DNA from: an uncultured Lachnospiraceae bacterium
GTDB taxonomy: Bacteria > Bacillota > Clostridia > Lachnospirales > Lachnospiraceae
DNA length: 64,000 nt
Assembly: GCA_944383765.1 (NCBI GenBank)
Contig: CALWQT010000001.1
Coordinates: 62,001 to 126,000, forward strand
Reading direction: 5' to 3'
How positions within the stretch are numbered: the stretch's first letter is position 1; every line of letters begins with the position of its first letter. The notes under the pieces were generated by a model. The model was not told where the DNA came from. It did no database searches and saw only the letters and a list, made by a program, of their open reading frames with translations. Of the stretch, positions 9,928-18,187 are shown one piece after another. The position numbers and the translations under genes are program-made.

Positions 9928-10722
9928 ATGAAAAGAAAAATTTTCAGAATGATTTGTATGGCGGTGGTCATGGCATCATCGGCATATCTAATCTGGTATG
10001 GTTATCTCTGGAGGCAGAATCAGAAGATATATGACAAGGTTTTTGAACAGTTAGCAGAATACCCGGAAACCGGGGAGACAGGAGAACAGTATCCGGATTA
10101 TGAACTGTGGAATGATACGGCATTAGAAACTTTTCGCCAGATCAATCCGGATGTGGTGGGAATGCTGTATATTCCAGATACGGTCCTGTGTTATCCGGTA
10201 GTCATGACGGAGGAAGAAGGCGGTTCTTATTACCTGTACCGGGATCTGTATGGCAAGTCGAACATTAATGGTTCTGTATTTGCGGATTACAGAAGTCCGC
10301 TTCTGAATCCGGATTACGGGGAAGACCAGGGAAAAGAAACAGATATGCAGAATATTATCCTGTATGGGCATAATATGAGAAATGGTTCCATGTTTGGCAC
10401 TATCAGAAAATATACCGACCCTGAATTTTTTCAGGCCCATAGGGAAGTATACTTTAATTATGGACAGGACGGGAGCAAACGTTATGAAATCTGTTCCGTG
10501 CTGACCTTGCGCACAGATGACCTTTATGACAGAGAGCTGTTTGGAAGATATACGGTGCCGGAGGATCAAAAAGATACGTTTGTATCTTATCTGAGAAAGC
10601 GGTCCTTATATGAGACAGGCATCAGTTTTGGAACAGATGACAGTTTCCTGATCCTTCTCACCTGTTACAGCGGTGTCAAAAACGGGAGAGTAGCTGTGGT
10701 GGCAAAACAAGCGTCCTGGTGA
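9928..10722 (+). CDS. Class B sortase
   Basis: A 264-residue transpeptidase with an N-terminal membrane helix (residues about 7-25) and an extracellular catalytic domain. The three catalytic residues are visible: His in LYGHNM, Cys in LLTCYS and Arg in NGRVAVVAK. The motif VVGMLYIPDTVLCYPVV and the spacing of the residues fit class B (SrtB) rather than class A or C. Class B sortases of Clostridia can use PxTG-type signals, so the IPKTG signal of the adhesin two genes upstream is the obvious substrate. It is the last gene of the cassette and is followed directly by a strong terminator. Confidence 0.92.
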   Translation: MKRKIFRMICMAVVMASSAYLIWYGYLWRQNQKIYDKVFEQLAEYPETGETGEQYPDYELWNDTALETFRQINPDVVGMLYIPDTVLCYPVVMTEEEGGSYYLYRDLYGKSNINGSVFADYRSPLLNPDYGEDQGKETDMQNIILYGHNMRNGSMFGTIRKYTDPEFFQAHREVYFNYGQDGSKRYEICSVLTLRTDDLYDRELFGRYTVPEDQKDTFVSYLRKRSLYETGISFGTDDSFLILLTCYSGVKNGRVAVVAKQASW

Positions 10723-10727
10723 CGGCA

Positions 10728-10781
10728 GGAGCGCTGTCTGTAGATGATCGGTTCATCTATGGAACAGCGCTCTGTTTTTTT
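10728..10781 (+). terminator. Rho-independent terminator of the adhesin-sortase cassette
   Basis: Two stacked inverted repeats (GGAGCGCTGT with ACAGCGCTCT, and TAGATGA with TCATCTA) followed by a run of seven T. It lies just past the sortase stop and excludes translation of the next gene from any start before about 10785. Confidence 0.9.
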
Positions 10782-10857
10782 GCCGAAACCTCTTCCAAGC
10801 AGGCAGAAGAGTTGCTATAATCTCAAAGGGAAAAATAGAAAGGAACGTTTGTGGAGT

Positions 10858-11952
10858 ATGAAGAAAGTAATTGATTATTTGAAACGAGATGTGGTCTTGA
10901 CGGTTTCCATGGTCCTGGCAGCCGTGTCATGCCTGATCATCCCTCCTAATATCCAGTATCTGGAATATATTGACTTTCATACACTGATCATGTTGTTCTG
11001 TCTGATGATCATTATTGAAGGGTTACGGGAGCAGGAGGTATTTCAGTACATAGGAAGCCGGCTTTTGTCGAAGGTAAGCACCAGGAGAGGGCTGGTATTT
11101 ACTCTTGTCTTCCTTTGCTTTATCAGCAGTATGCTGATCACTAACGATGTATCCCTGATCACCTTTGTTCCATTTGGAATTTTAATTCTGGAGATGACAG
11201 GGCAGATATCCAAGGTGTGTTATACCGTCACTCTGATGACCATAGCAGGAAATCTGGGAAGTATGTTTACTCCTATCGGGAATCCTCAGAATCTTTACCT
11301 GTATTCCCTGTCGGGACTGAGTATGGGAGGATTCCTTCGTCTGATGTTTCCTTACACGGCAGCTGCTGCCATATTGCTGGCTGTTTTTGTGGCAGCAGGC
11401 TGCGGAAAAGGGGAACTGAAGGTAAATATGGAAGCTCCGGCAAGGATGGACAGGAGAATGATCAGTTTTTACAGCATTTTGTTTTTACTGTGTATCCTGA
11501 CTGTAGCAGGAATCATCCCCCATCTGGTACTGTTGGCTGTGGTAGCCTGCTGTATCGGAATCCGGAACAGACAGCTGTTTGCCAGGGCAGATTACGGGCT
11601 TTTGCTGACTTTTATCTTTTTCTTTGTTTTTGTTGGAAATATCAAGCATCTGGACAGTTTACAGACCTGGATCATGGGAGTACTGGGAGGAAATGAAAAA
11701 GCTGTCAGCGTCCTGTCCAGCCAGGTGATCAGCAATGTACCGGCGGCTATGCTGTTGTCCGGCTACACAGACCAGGTAAAGGAACTGATCGTCGGAACGA
11801 ATCTGGGAGGGCTGGGAACCCTGATTGCTTCTATGGCAAGTTTGATCTCTTATAAACAGATATGCAACCGATATCCGGATTTAAAGAAAAAGTACCTGGG
11901 AATCTTTACGGTCTGTAACCTCATATTCCTTTTGGTACTATGGCTGATATAA
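10858..11952 (+). CDS. ArsB/CitM-type (ion transporter superfamily) permease
   Basis: A 364-residue, very hydrophobic protein with about ten membrane segments, resembling the citrate transporter/ArsB/SLC13 superfamily. Supporting motifs are LITNDVSLITFVPFG and, in the second half, ISNVPAAMLLSGYTD, the pair of discontinuous Asn/Pro-containing hairpins typical of this fold. Substrate cannot be predicted; no companion arsenical or citrate genes are present. The open frame extends upstream into the preceding terminator, so the start must be later. ATG at 10858 is used here; a TTG at 10849 with AAAGGA four bases upstream is an equally plausible start. The gene stands alone. Confidence 0.75.
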   Translation: MKKVIDYLKRDVVLTVSMVLAAVSCLIIPPNIQYLEYIDFHTLIMLFCLMIIIEGLREQEVFQYIGSRLLSKVSTRRGLVFTLVFLCFISSMLITNDVSLITFVPFGILILEMTGQISKVCYTVTLMTIAGNLGSMFTPIGNPQNLYLYSLSGLSMGGFLRLMFPYTAAAAILLAVFVAAGCGKGELKVNMEAPARMDRRMISFYSILFLLCILTVAGIIPHLVLLAVVACCIGIRNRQLFARADYGLLLTFIFFFVFVGNIKHLDSLQTWIMGVLGGNEKAVSVLSSQVISNVPAAMLLSGYTDQVKELIVGTNLGGLGTLIASMASLISYKQICNRYPDLKKKYLGIFTVCNLIFLLVLWLI

Positions 11953-12017
11953 GAGAAATTCAAAAAAAAGAAACAGAATCGTAAGAATAAAAAAGGCAAA
12001 TATTCAGAAATTTATGG

Positions 12018-12023
12018 TATAAT
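12018..12023 (+). promoter_or_regulatory. Probable -10 element of the wall-repeat gene
   Basis: TATAAT about 55 bases upstream of the start at 12078, in an AT-rich spacer. No good -35 hexamer is seen at the right distance, so this is tentative. Confidence 0.4.
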
Positions 12024-12077
12024 AACAAAAAAAGATAGAGTATTATGGGGAGTTATCAGGAGAAGGAGGAAATCCGT

Positions 12078-13316
12078 ATGAAAAGAAAAAACAAGATATT
12101 TGCCGTAGTTCTTTGTGCTGCCGTACTGAGCGGAGGAGCAGCTGCAACTGCTTATGCAGGCTGGGTCCAGAATGGAGGGCAGTGGTATTATTATAATGAG
12201 AGCGGAAATCAGGTATACGGTCAGTGGATCAAAGACGGGAACGCATGGTATTACATGGATTATAATGGAATCATGGCAAGAAACCAGCTGATCGACGATA
12301 CCTATTATGTTGGGGATAATGGGGTTATGGTGGTTAACAACTGGCAGTATATCCAGGACGATCCATGGACGGCAGAAGCTCATTGGTACTATTTTGGGGC
12401 GGATGGAAGAGCGTATGAAGACGGCTGGAAGACCATCGGCGGACAGAAGTATCATTTTACCAGCCGCCAGATGGATACCGGCTGGTATGAGGATGGAGAA
12501 AATGTTTATTATCTTGGTTCCAGCGGCGCTATGGCAGTAGGGTGGAACCTGCTGTATTCAGACAGAGACGAGGGATGGAGCGACCAGAACTGGTATTATT
12601 TCAGCAGTACAGGACGTATGTCCAGGTCAAAGGAGCAGAGTATCGGAGGCGTCACTTATATCTTTGACAGTTATGGACGTATGCTTACCGGCTGGGTGGA
12701 TTATGAGAACTTTACAAGTGCCTATTATGACAATATTACAGAAGATGTGAATCATTTGAAATACTGTGATGCCAGCGGCGCTCCTGTTTCCGGCTGGCAG
12801 TATCTGGTAACTCCTGATGGTTCGGACGAAAGCTGGTTCTATTTCCGGGAAGGAAAAGCATATACGCCTTCTTATAAAACCACACCTTTGAATGACCATT
12901 ATGGAGTGGCCAAGATCAATAATAAGGTGTATTGCTTTAATTCCGGCGGCCGCATGGTGACAGGGGAACTGGAACTTTCTGATGGCAGAAATTATTACTT
13001 TGACGAGAGCGGTGCCATGGTTACCGGACGGGTTACCATTGACGGGGAAGTCTTTTATTATGATAAGACAGGTTCCCTGGGAAATGTAGGCGCTGGCTAT
13101 ACAGGAGTAAAAGACGGTTATCTGTATGAGAATGGTTCCCTGGTACGGGCGGAAGAAGGGCTCCGGTATGAAGTGGTGACTGTGGCTGGCAAAACATATC
13201 TGGTAAATGAAAGCGGAAAGGTCCGGACAGGGGGAACGGTAACAGACGCAGATGGGAATAAATACAAAGTAGAAGAAAGTGATGACGGTGGCTATCATAT
13301 CACCAGAGTGAACTGA
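12078..13316 (+). CDS. Secreted protein made of choline-binding-type wall repeats
   Basis: A 412-residue protein with a signal peptide (residues 1 to about 27, ending near AYAG) followed almost entirely by degenerate 20-residue aromatic/glycine repeats (GWVQNGGQWYYYNESG, WYYFSSTGRM, GRMVTGELELSDG) of the CW_binding/choline-binding class. These repeats bind choline or other wall polymers in pneumococcal and clostridial proteins. No enzyme domain is visible; the last 70 residues drift from the repeat into a small beta-rich end. ATG 12078 is chosen because AAGGAGGA lies eight bases upstream. A second protein of related build follows. Role inferred: wall-associated structural or adhesive protein. 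Confidence 0.85.
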   Translation: MKRKNKIFAVVLCAAVLSGGAAATAYAGWVQNGGQWYYYNESGNQVYGQWIKDGNAWYYMDYNGIMARNQLIDDTYYVGDNGVMVVNNWQYIQDDPWTAEAHWYYFGADGRAYEDGWKTIGGQKYHFTSRQMDTGWYEDGENVYYLGSSGAMAVGWNLLYSDRDEGWSDQNWYYFSSTGRMSRSKEQSIGGVTYIFDSYGRMLTGWVDYENFTSAYYDNITEDVNHLKYCDASGAPVSGWQYLVTPDGSDESWFYFREGKAYTPSYKTTPLNDHYGVAKINNKVYCFNSGGRMVTGELELSDGRNYYFDESGAMVTGRVTIDGEVFYYDKTGSLGNVGAGYTGVKDGYLYENGSLVRAEEGLRYEVVTVAGKTYLVNESGKVRTGGTVTDADGNKYKVEESDDGGYHITRVN

Positions 13317-13367
13317 GCCGATCATCTGCTGTTCACGGAAATTTCACAAAAGGCAGAGGATATCGGA

Positions 13368-13396
13368 TTGCAGAAACCATGGGATAACGGTATAAT
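13368..13396 (+). promoter_or_regulatory. SigA-type promoter
   Basis: TTGCAG (13368-13373), 17-base spacer, TATAAT (13391-13396), 36 bases upstream of the next start. It shows that the second wall-repeat gene has its own transcript. Confidence 0.75.
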
Positions 13397-13432
13397 AAGA
13401 CTATTGAGTAGGAGACGGACAAGGAGGTTTAT

Positions 13433-14167
13433 ATGAGACGATTGGTGGAAGCGGCTGCTGTTGTCTGCCTTTCCTTATCAGTGATGACAGGAAACGGCCT
13501 GACGGTATATGGAGCAACCAATACAGTATACACATCAGATTCTGTAGAACTGGAGACACCGGGAATCTGGTGGAATGAATCCAAGGCAGAATGGGATGAA
13601 GTGGAGAATGCTTATCAGTATGAGGTAAGAATTTATCGGGACGGATACCGGGTAGGAGATACGGTGAAAACCAAGTCCACCAAATATGATGTCCGTTCCA
13701 GAATGACAAGAGCAGGGGAATATACCTTTCAGGTGCGTGCCCTGGCGAAGGGAAGCAAGTATAAGAACAGCTCCTGGTCAGAACTGTCTGATGTGTATGT
13801 GGTAGATGCAGAATTTGCAAAAAGGATTGAAGAAAGCAATCAGCAGGCGGTGGCATCTGTTTCCGGAGGCAAAGAACCGGGAGATTTTTCCGGCAGCCAG
13901 ACAGGACAGACGGTGACGGTCACAGAAGGATGGAAACTGGACAATACCGGCTGGTGGTGGCAGAATGCAGATGGAACCTATCCTGTGAATCAGTGGAGAT
14001 ATCTGGGAAATAAATGGTATTTCTTTAATGAGTCGGGTTACATGAGGACTGGATGGGTTTCCTGGAATGGTGCCTGGTATTATTGTGACGGCAGCGGAGC
14101 CATGCTGACGGATACCTATACGCCGGATGGATATTATGTAGATGCCAATGGTGTATGTAAGATGTAA
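13433..14167 (+). CDS. Secreted fibronectin III-like protein with C-terminal wall repeats
   Basis: A 244-residue protein with a signal peptide (residues 1 to about 24), one beta-sandwich domain that resembles fibronectin III (residues about 35-120, motifs YEVRIYRDG and YTFQVRALAKGS), a Ser/Gly/Thr linker, and three aromatic wall-binding repeats (residues about 165-240, e.g. TGWVSWNGAWYYCDGSG). The beta domain closely resembles one in the minus-strand protein at 59704-60783, including the order YEVR, YR, ITRxGxYxFxVRA, so the two are paralogues. GGAGG precedes the start. No catalytic motif is seen; a wall-bound accessory or adhesive role is likely. Confidence 0.8.
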   Translation: MRRLVEAAAVVCLSLSVMTGNGLTVYGATNTVYTSDSVELETPGIWWNESKAEWDEVENAYQYEVRIYRDGYRVGDTVKTKSTKYDVRSRMTRAGEYTFQVRALAKGSKYKNSSWSELSDVYVVDAEFAKRIEESNQQAVASVSGGKEPGDFSGSQTGQTVTVTEGWKLDNTGWWWQNADGTYPVNQWRYLGNKWYFFNESGYMRTGWVSWNGAWYYCDGSGAMLTDTYTPDGYYVDANGVCKM

Positions 14168-14186
14168 AGAAAAAGAATGATGAGGA

Positions 14187-14223
14187 AGAGCAGCTGTACC
14201 TTTAGGGTGCGGCTGCTTTTTTG
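14187..14223 (+). terminator. Rho-independent terminator
   Basis: AGCAGCTGTACC pairs with GGTGCGGCTGCT (with G-T pairs) and is followed by six T. It separates the wall-repeat gene from the spoIIIA operon. Confidence 0.85.
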
Positions 14224-14238
14224 GTATCAGGTTTTCTG

Positions 14239-14265
14239 CATAATTGGAAAAGCCTTTCATATATT
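14239..14265 (+). promoter_or_regulatory. Possible SigE-type promoter of the spoIIIA operon
   Basis: CATAATT (14239-14245), 12 bases, CATATATT (14258-14265), just upstream of spoIIIAA. The operon is SigE-dependent in Bacillus and the elements resemble that consensus, but spacing is slightly short; tentative. Confidence 0.35.
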
Positions 14266-14283
14266 GAGGTAAGAGGTGAGGGC

Positions 14284-15234
14284 ATGGACCGGAAACAGGA
14301 TTGGCTGGATTTTTTTAGCCGGGGAATACGACAGGAACTTCAAAGGATTCCTTTGGAGTTTTCCAAATTGCAGGAAATCCGGCTGAGAGCCGGGGCTCCG
14401 CTTATGGTCTGGTACGACAGCCGGGAATACACCATAAGCTGTTCAGGAAAGCTGGTGCAGCCGTCAGACAGGAGCAGCAGCATATGTCTGGTGACCGGAA
14501 AGGATATCAGAGAAACCGTAGAGTGTATGGGGAATTATTCGCTGTACGCATTTGAGGATGAAATACGTCAGGGATTTCTTACATTGAGGGGAGGCCACCG
14601 GGCGGGGCTGACAGGGAAAGCGGTCATGGATCAGGGAGAATTGAAAATGATCCGATGTATTTCAGGAATCAATCTTCGCTTTGCCCATCAGGTCATAGGC
14701 TGTGCATCGCCGTATATGGAAAAGATGATGGAACAGGGGAGATTCTGTCACAGTCTCCTGGTATCTCCGCCCCGGTGCGGAAAGACTACGCTTTTGAGGG
14801 ATATGGTGCGCTTGCTGTCGGATGGATTTCCGGGATTTGCCGGGGTTAATGTGGGAGTGGTAGATGAAAGGTCTGAGATAGGGGCCTGTTATGATGGAAT
14901 CCCTCAGAATGACCTGGGAATCCGTACCGATATACTGGATTGCTGTCCAAAAGCTTTGGGAATGATGATGCTGATCCGTACCATGTCGCCTCAGATAATA
15001 GCAGTGGATGAAATAGGAGGAAAACAGGACCTGGAAGCAATCCGTTATGGTGTCAGCTGTGGCTGTGGAATCCTGGCAACCGTCCATGGAGCCGGCTTGG
15101 AAGATCTGCGGCAGAAACCGGTATTGGGAGAGATGCTGCAAGAAGGGATTTTCAAACGTTTTCTGGTATTGGGTCATACAGGAAGACCGGGGCAGGTAGT
15201 TGGAATTTATGATGAGAGAGGGAGGGCACTTTAG
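14284..15234 (+). CDS. spoIIIAA: Stage III sporulation ATPase SpoIIIAA
   Basis: A 316-residue secretion-type ATPase that energises the SpoIIIA-SpoIIQ channel between mother cell and forespore. The Walker A loop is VSPPRCGKTTLLRDM (residues about 160-174) and Walker B is IIAVDEIG. The family motif LRAGAPLMV near the N-terminus is present. The open frame begins earlier, inside the preceding terminator; ATG 14284 with AGAGGTGAG upstream is chosen. It is the first gene of a tight eight-gene operon in the same order as in Bacillus subtilis. Confidence 0.95.
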   Translation: MDRKQDWLDFFSRGIRQELQRIPLEFSKLQEIRLRAGAPLMVWYDSREYTISCSGKLVQPSDRSSSICLVTGKDIRETVECMGNYSLYAFEDEIRQGFLTLRGGHRAGLTGKAVMDQGELKMIRCISGINLRFAHQVIGCASPYMEKMMEQGRFCHSLLVSPPRCGKTTLLRDMVRLLSDGFPGFAGVNVGVVDERSEIGACYDGIPQNDLGIRTDILDCCPKALGMMMLIRTMSPQIIAVDEIGGKQDLEAIRYGVSCGCGILATVHGAGLEDLRQKPVLGEMLQEGIFKRFLVLGHTGRPGQVVGIYDERGRAL

Positions 15235-15235
15235 T

Positions 15236-15766
15236 ATGGCAGGAACAGTCATAAGAACAGCGGGAGCGGTTCTCATCATGTCAGGCGCAGTGGGATTGGG
15301 AAGATTTTATGGTATGCGTCTTACCAGCCGGCTGCGGATCCTGGAGGAACTGCGCAGACTTTTGTATTTGCTGAAAGGAGAAATCCTGTATGCCAATGCT
15401 TCTCTGGAAGAAGCGTTTTTCAATGTGGGAAGCCGGGGAACGGGACCGGTGAAGGAACTGTTCAGCCAGGTGGCTTCCAGGCTGGGAGAGCGCCAGGGAG
15501 AGACGTTTCGCCATATGTGGGAGGAGGAAACAGAAAAATTCAGGAATTCCCTTCCCCTGACAGAAGAAGATATCCGTCAGATGAAAGATTTTGGAAGGCA
15601 GCTGGGATATCTGGACAGGCAGATGCAGGAAAGGACGATTCTGCTTTATCTGGAACAGCTGGATTTTGCCATAGGCAATCTGAGGAAACACAGAAAAGAA
15701 CAATGTCGTTTATATACCAGTTTATCGGTGGCGGGCGGACTGTTTTTTATCATTATCATGTGCTAG
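15236..15766 (+). CDS. spoIIIAB: Stage III sporulation protein SpoIIIAB
   Basis: A 176-residue membrane protein with an N-terminal helix, a central helical soluble part (motif LRILEELRRLLYLLKGEI) and a C-terminal membrane segment (VAGGLFFIIIM). SpoIIIAB resembles GspF-type secretion platform proteins and belongs to the forespore feeding channel. It starts one base after the spoIIIAA stop, with GGAGGG inside the end of that gene, so the two are translationally coupled. Length is normal for the family. Confidence 0.93.
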   Translation: MAGTVIRTAGAVLIMSGAVGLGRFYGMRLTSRLRILEELRRLLYLLKGEILYANASLEEAFFNVGSRGTGPVKELFSQVASRLGERQGETFRHMWEEETEKFRNSLPLTEEDIRQMKDFGRQLGYLDRQMQERTILLYLEQLDFAIGNLRKHRKEQCRLYTSLSVAGGLFFIIIMC

Positions 15767-15775
15767 GGGGAAATC

Positions 15776-15970
15776 ATGGGAGTTAATCTGATCTTTAAGA
15801 TAGCGGCGGTGGGGATTTTAGTGTCTGTAGTCTGCCAGGTATTGAAGCACAGTGGGAGGGAGGAACAGGCTTTTCTGACCAGTCTTGCCGGTCTGGTACT
15901 GGTCCTGTTTTGGCTGATCCCATATATTTACGAATTGTTTGAAACCATAAAAGAACTGTTTGCATTGTAA
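15776..15970 (+). CDS. spoIIIAC: Stage III sporulation protein SpoIIIAC
   Basis: A 64-residue protein with two membrane helices (residues about 5-24 and 35-52), the usual size for SpoIIIAC. Typical motifs are IFKIAAVGILV and GLVLVLFWLIPYI. It forms the membrane part of the SpoIIIA channel with SpoIIIAD. The ribosome site AGGGGG lies in the nine-base gap after spoIIIAB. Confidence 0.93.
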   Translation: MGVNLIFKIAAVGILVSVVCQVLKHSGREEQAFLTSLAGLVLVLFWLIPYIYELFETIKELFAL

Positions 15971-15982
15971 GGGGGGATAGAT

Positions 15983-16366
15983 TTGACGGTTGTGACGATG
16001 GCAGCAGCCGGTCTGGTAGCAGTGCTTCTGGCCGTGCAGTTAAAGAGTGTAAAAAATGAGTATGGTATTTATCTGGTGATGGCTGCAGGCCTTTTTATGT
16101 TTCTTCATGGACTGGGGAAGATGGGAGTGATCCTGGATACTCTGAGAGAAATCCGGGCAAAGATTCCTGTGAGCCAGACGTATTTGGACACGCTGCTGAA
16201 AATGGTAGGGATTACCTATGTGGCGGAATTTTCTTCCGGAATCTGTAAAGATGCAGGTTATGGGGCGGTAGGTACCCAGATAGAAATGTTTGGGAAACTG
16301 TCCATTTTGGCGGTGAGTATGCCGGTATTTCTGGCACTGATGGAAACTTTGCAGAAATTTTTCTAA
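15983..16366 (+). CDS. spoIIIAD: Stage III sporulation protein SpoIIIAD
   Basis: A 127-residue membrane protein with four predicted helices. The middle motif VGITYVAEFSSGICKDAGYGAVGTQ is cut here to its key part ITYVAEFSSGICKDAG, a hallmark of SpoIIIAD. It starts with TTG at 15983, six bases after a GGGGGG ribosome site; an in-frame ATG five codons later is possible. Located in the channel operon between spoIIIAC and spoIIIAE. Confidence 0.93.
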   Translation: MTVVTMAAAGLVAVLLAVQLKSVKNEYGIYLVMAAGLFMFLHGLGKMGVILDTLREIRAKIPVSQTYLDTLLKMVGITYVAEFSSGICKDAGYGAVGTQIEMFGKLSILAVSMPVFLALMETLQKFF

Positions 16367-16367
16367 G

Positions 16368-17510
16368 GTGGTGCCGGAAGTGGGAAGATGTCTGACATGG
16401 ATGTTAATGGTGGTGCTGATGGTTGGGATGCCTGTGACAGCCTGGGGAGCAGAGGAAAAGAGGGTTCCGGAAGGAATGGAAGGATATGATTTTTCTGGCC
16501 TGGACAGGATGCTGGAAGAAGATTTTTCATTTACAGGACTTTTAGGAGAGCTTCTTGCCGGAGATTTCAGTGGGGCGGCAGGGATGGTAGCAGAGGGGAT
16601 CAAAACCGACCTGGTGAGTGGTATCGGAGAAAACGGGATGCTGCTGGGGCAGGTGGTGGCTCTGGGGGTCGCAGGAGCTTTGTTCTCCGGCTTTTCCAGT
16701 GTATTTACAGCAGGACAGATTGGGGAAACCGGTTTTTTTGTTACTTATCTTCTGGTCATTACTATGCTGGCAGCTGGTTTTTCAGAGGGAGTTGGGCTGG
16801 CGGAAGAAGCAGTGGAAAGTATCCTGGAATTTATGCGGGCATTGATGCCGGCTTATTTTCTGGCAGCAGCGTTTTCGGGAGGCAGCGTGACGGCAGCAGG
16901 TTTGTATGAAGGTATGCTGCTGCTCTTATCCGGAATCCAGTTTTTATTTCTGAATGTGTTCCTTCCAGGTGTGCGTATTTATTTTATGCTGATGCTTGCC
17001 GGACATGTGGTGAAAGAAGATATGTTTTCCAGAATGAAGGAACTTGTGAAAACAGCAGTGGGCTGGGGAATCAAGACGATGGTGGGAATGGTGGTGGGGA
17101 TCAATCTGGTCCAGGGAATGGTGCTCCCTTATGCGGATGCAGTGAAGAACAGCAGTATGACGAAAGTGATGGAAGCAATACCGGGGATAGGGAAAGGCGT
17201 TGGGGCAGCCGCCAAAATGGTGATGGGCTCAGGAGTGCTGATCAAAAATACCATGGGAGCTGGAGCGGTGTTTGCGTTAGTTGCTATAACCGTTGTACCC
17301 CTTTTAAAGCTGGCGCTTATGGTTTTCCTGTACCAGGCGGCATCTGTTATGCTGGAACCGGTATGCGATAAAAGGGTAATCGCCTGTGTGGGGGAAACGG
17401 CAGAAGGATATGAGATGTTGCTGAAGATCGTGGGAGCCTCCCTGGGATTATTTATCATTGGGATCGCCATGGTATGCGCAGCCACGAATATATCTTATTA
17501 CGCAGGATAA
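16368..17510 (+). CDS. spoIIIAE: Stage III sporulation protein SpoIIIAE
   Basis: A 380-residue polytopic membrane protein, the largest SpoIIIA membrane component. It has an N-terminal signal-like helix (LTWMLMVVLMVGMPVTAWGA), a short acidic extracellular part, then six or more hydrophobic segments with the conserved phrase MEAIPGIGKGVGAAAKMVMGSG cut here to MEAIPGIGKGVGAA. Start is uncertain: GTG at 16368, two bases after the spoIIIAD stop, is used, but no strong ribosome site is seen, and coupling to spoIIIAD is likely. A GTG at 16380 is an alternative. Confidence 0.92.
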   Translation: MVPEVGRCLTWMLMVVLMVGMPVTAWGAEEKRVPEGMEGYDFSGLDRMLEEDFSFTGLLGELLAGDFSGAAGMVAEGIKTDLVSGIGENGMLLGQVVALGVAGALFSGFSSVFTAGQIGETGFFVTYLLVITMLAAGFSEGVGLAEEAVESILEFMRALMPAYFLAAAFSGGSVTAAGLYEGMLLLLSGIQFLFLNVFLPGVRIYFMLMLAGHVVKEDMFSRMKELVKTAVGWGIKTMVGMVVGINLVQGMVLPYADAVKNSSMTKVMEAIPGIGKGVGAAAKMVMGSGVLIKNTMGAGAVFALVAITVVPLLKLALMVFLYQAASVMLEPVCDKRVIACVGETAEGYEMLLKIVGASLGLFIIGIAMVCAATNISYYAG

Positions 17511-17521
17511 GGAGGAAGCAG

Positions 17522-18187
17522 ATGGAACAGGTAGAAAACTGGGTCAGAAATATTGTGTGTTATCTGATTTTCCTGACTCTTATCTGCAATCTCCTGCCTT
17601 CGGGAAAGTATGAGAAATATGTCAGGCTTTTTGGAGGAATGGTCCTGATCCTGGTGGTGATCCAGCCGTTTACTTCCAGTTTGCAGCTGGATGAAAAAAT
17701 TGCCTATTATTTTGAAACCTTTTCGTTTCAGGAGGAAATGTCAGGATTAAAAGAGGAACTGGGGGAAATGGACAGGCAGAGAGCGGAAACGATCACGAAG
17801 GAGTATGAGCAGGCAGCAGCCAGTGATGTGGAACGCATGGCAAAGGAAGCGGGATTTTCTCCGGTAAGTGTTGAGGTGGATATTGATTCGGACCAGGAGA
17901 GTGAGACGTTCGGAATGGTGGTGCAGGTGTCGCTGGTGGTGGAAGGGGAAAACGGGACAGGTGAGGACAATGGAGAAGAAACATATGGAGAGGAAAAAGA
18001 AAGCAGGGCAGAGCAGGCCGTGGAAGTTGCAGTAGAACAGGTTGAACCTGTGAAAATACAGACAGAGGAATCAGAGACGGATGAGGAAGAGGAATCCGAA
18101 GGTATCTTCCTGGAACTGGCCAGTGAGATTGCAGATTATTATGAGTTGGAGGAAAGCCATGTGGAAATTCAAATGGAACATGAGTAA
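17522..18187 (+). CDS. spoIIIAF: Stage III sporulation protein SpoIIIAF
   Basis: A 221-residue protein with two N-terminal membrane helices (residues about 11-30 and 38-55), a short helical region and a ring-building-motif-like soluble domain beginning near VSVEVDIDSDQ. The central-to-C-terminal part carries a long Glu-rich insertion before the final strand ESHVEIQME. It belongs to the forespore channel. ATG 17522 is preferred over an earlier frame-open codon because AGGAGG lies nine bases upstream. The 3' end overlaps the next gene by 29 bases. Confidence 0.9.
   Translation: MEQVENWVRNIVCYLIFLTLICNLLPSGKYEKYVRLFGGMVLILVVIQPFTSSLQLDEKIAYYFETFSFQEEMSGLKEELGEMDRQRAETITKEYEQAAASDVERMAKEAGFSPVSVEVDIDSDQESETFGMVVQVSLVVEGENGTGEDNGEETYGEEKESRAEQAVEVAVEQVEPVKIQTEESETDEEEESEGIFLELASEIADYYELEESHVEIQMEHE

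Noticed and set aside
10744..10857. Upstream extension of the ArsB/CitM-like permease frame.
   Set aside because: It would begin inside the terminator hairpin of the preceding operon and lacks a ribosome site.
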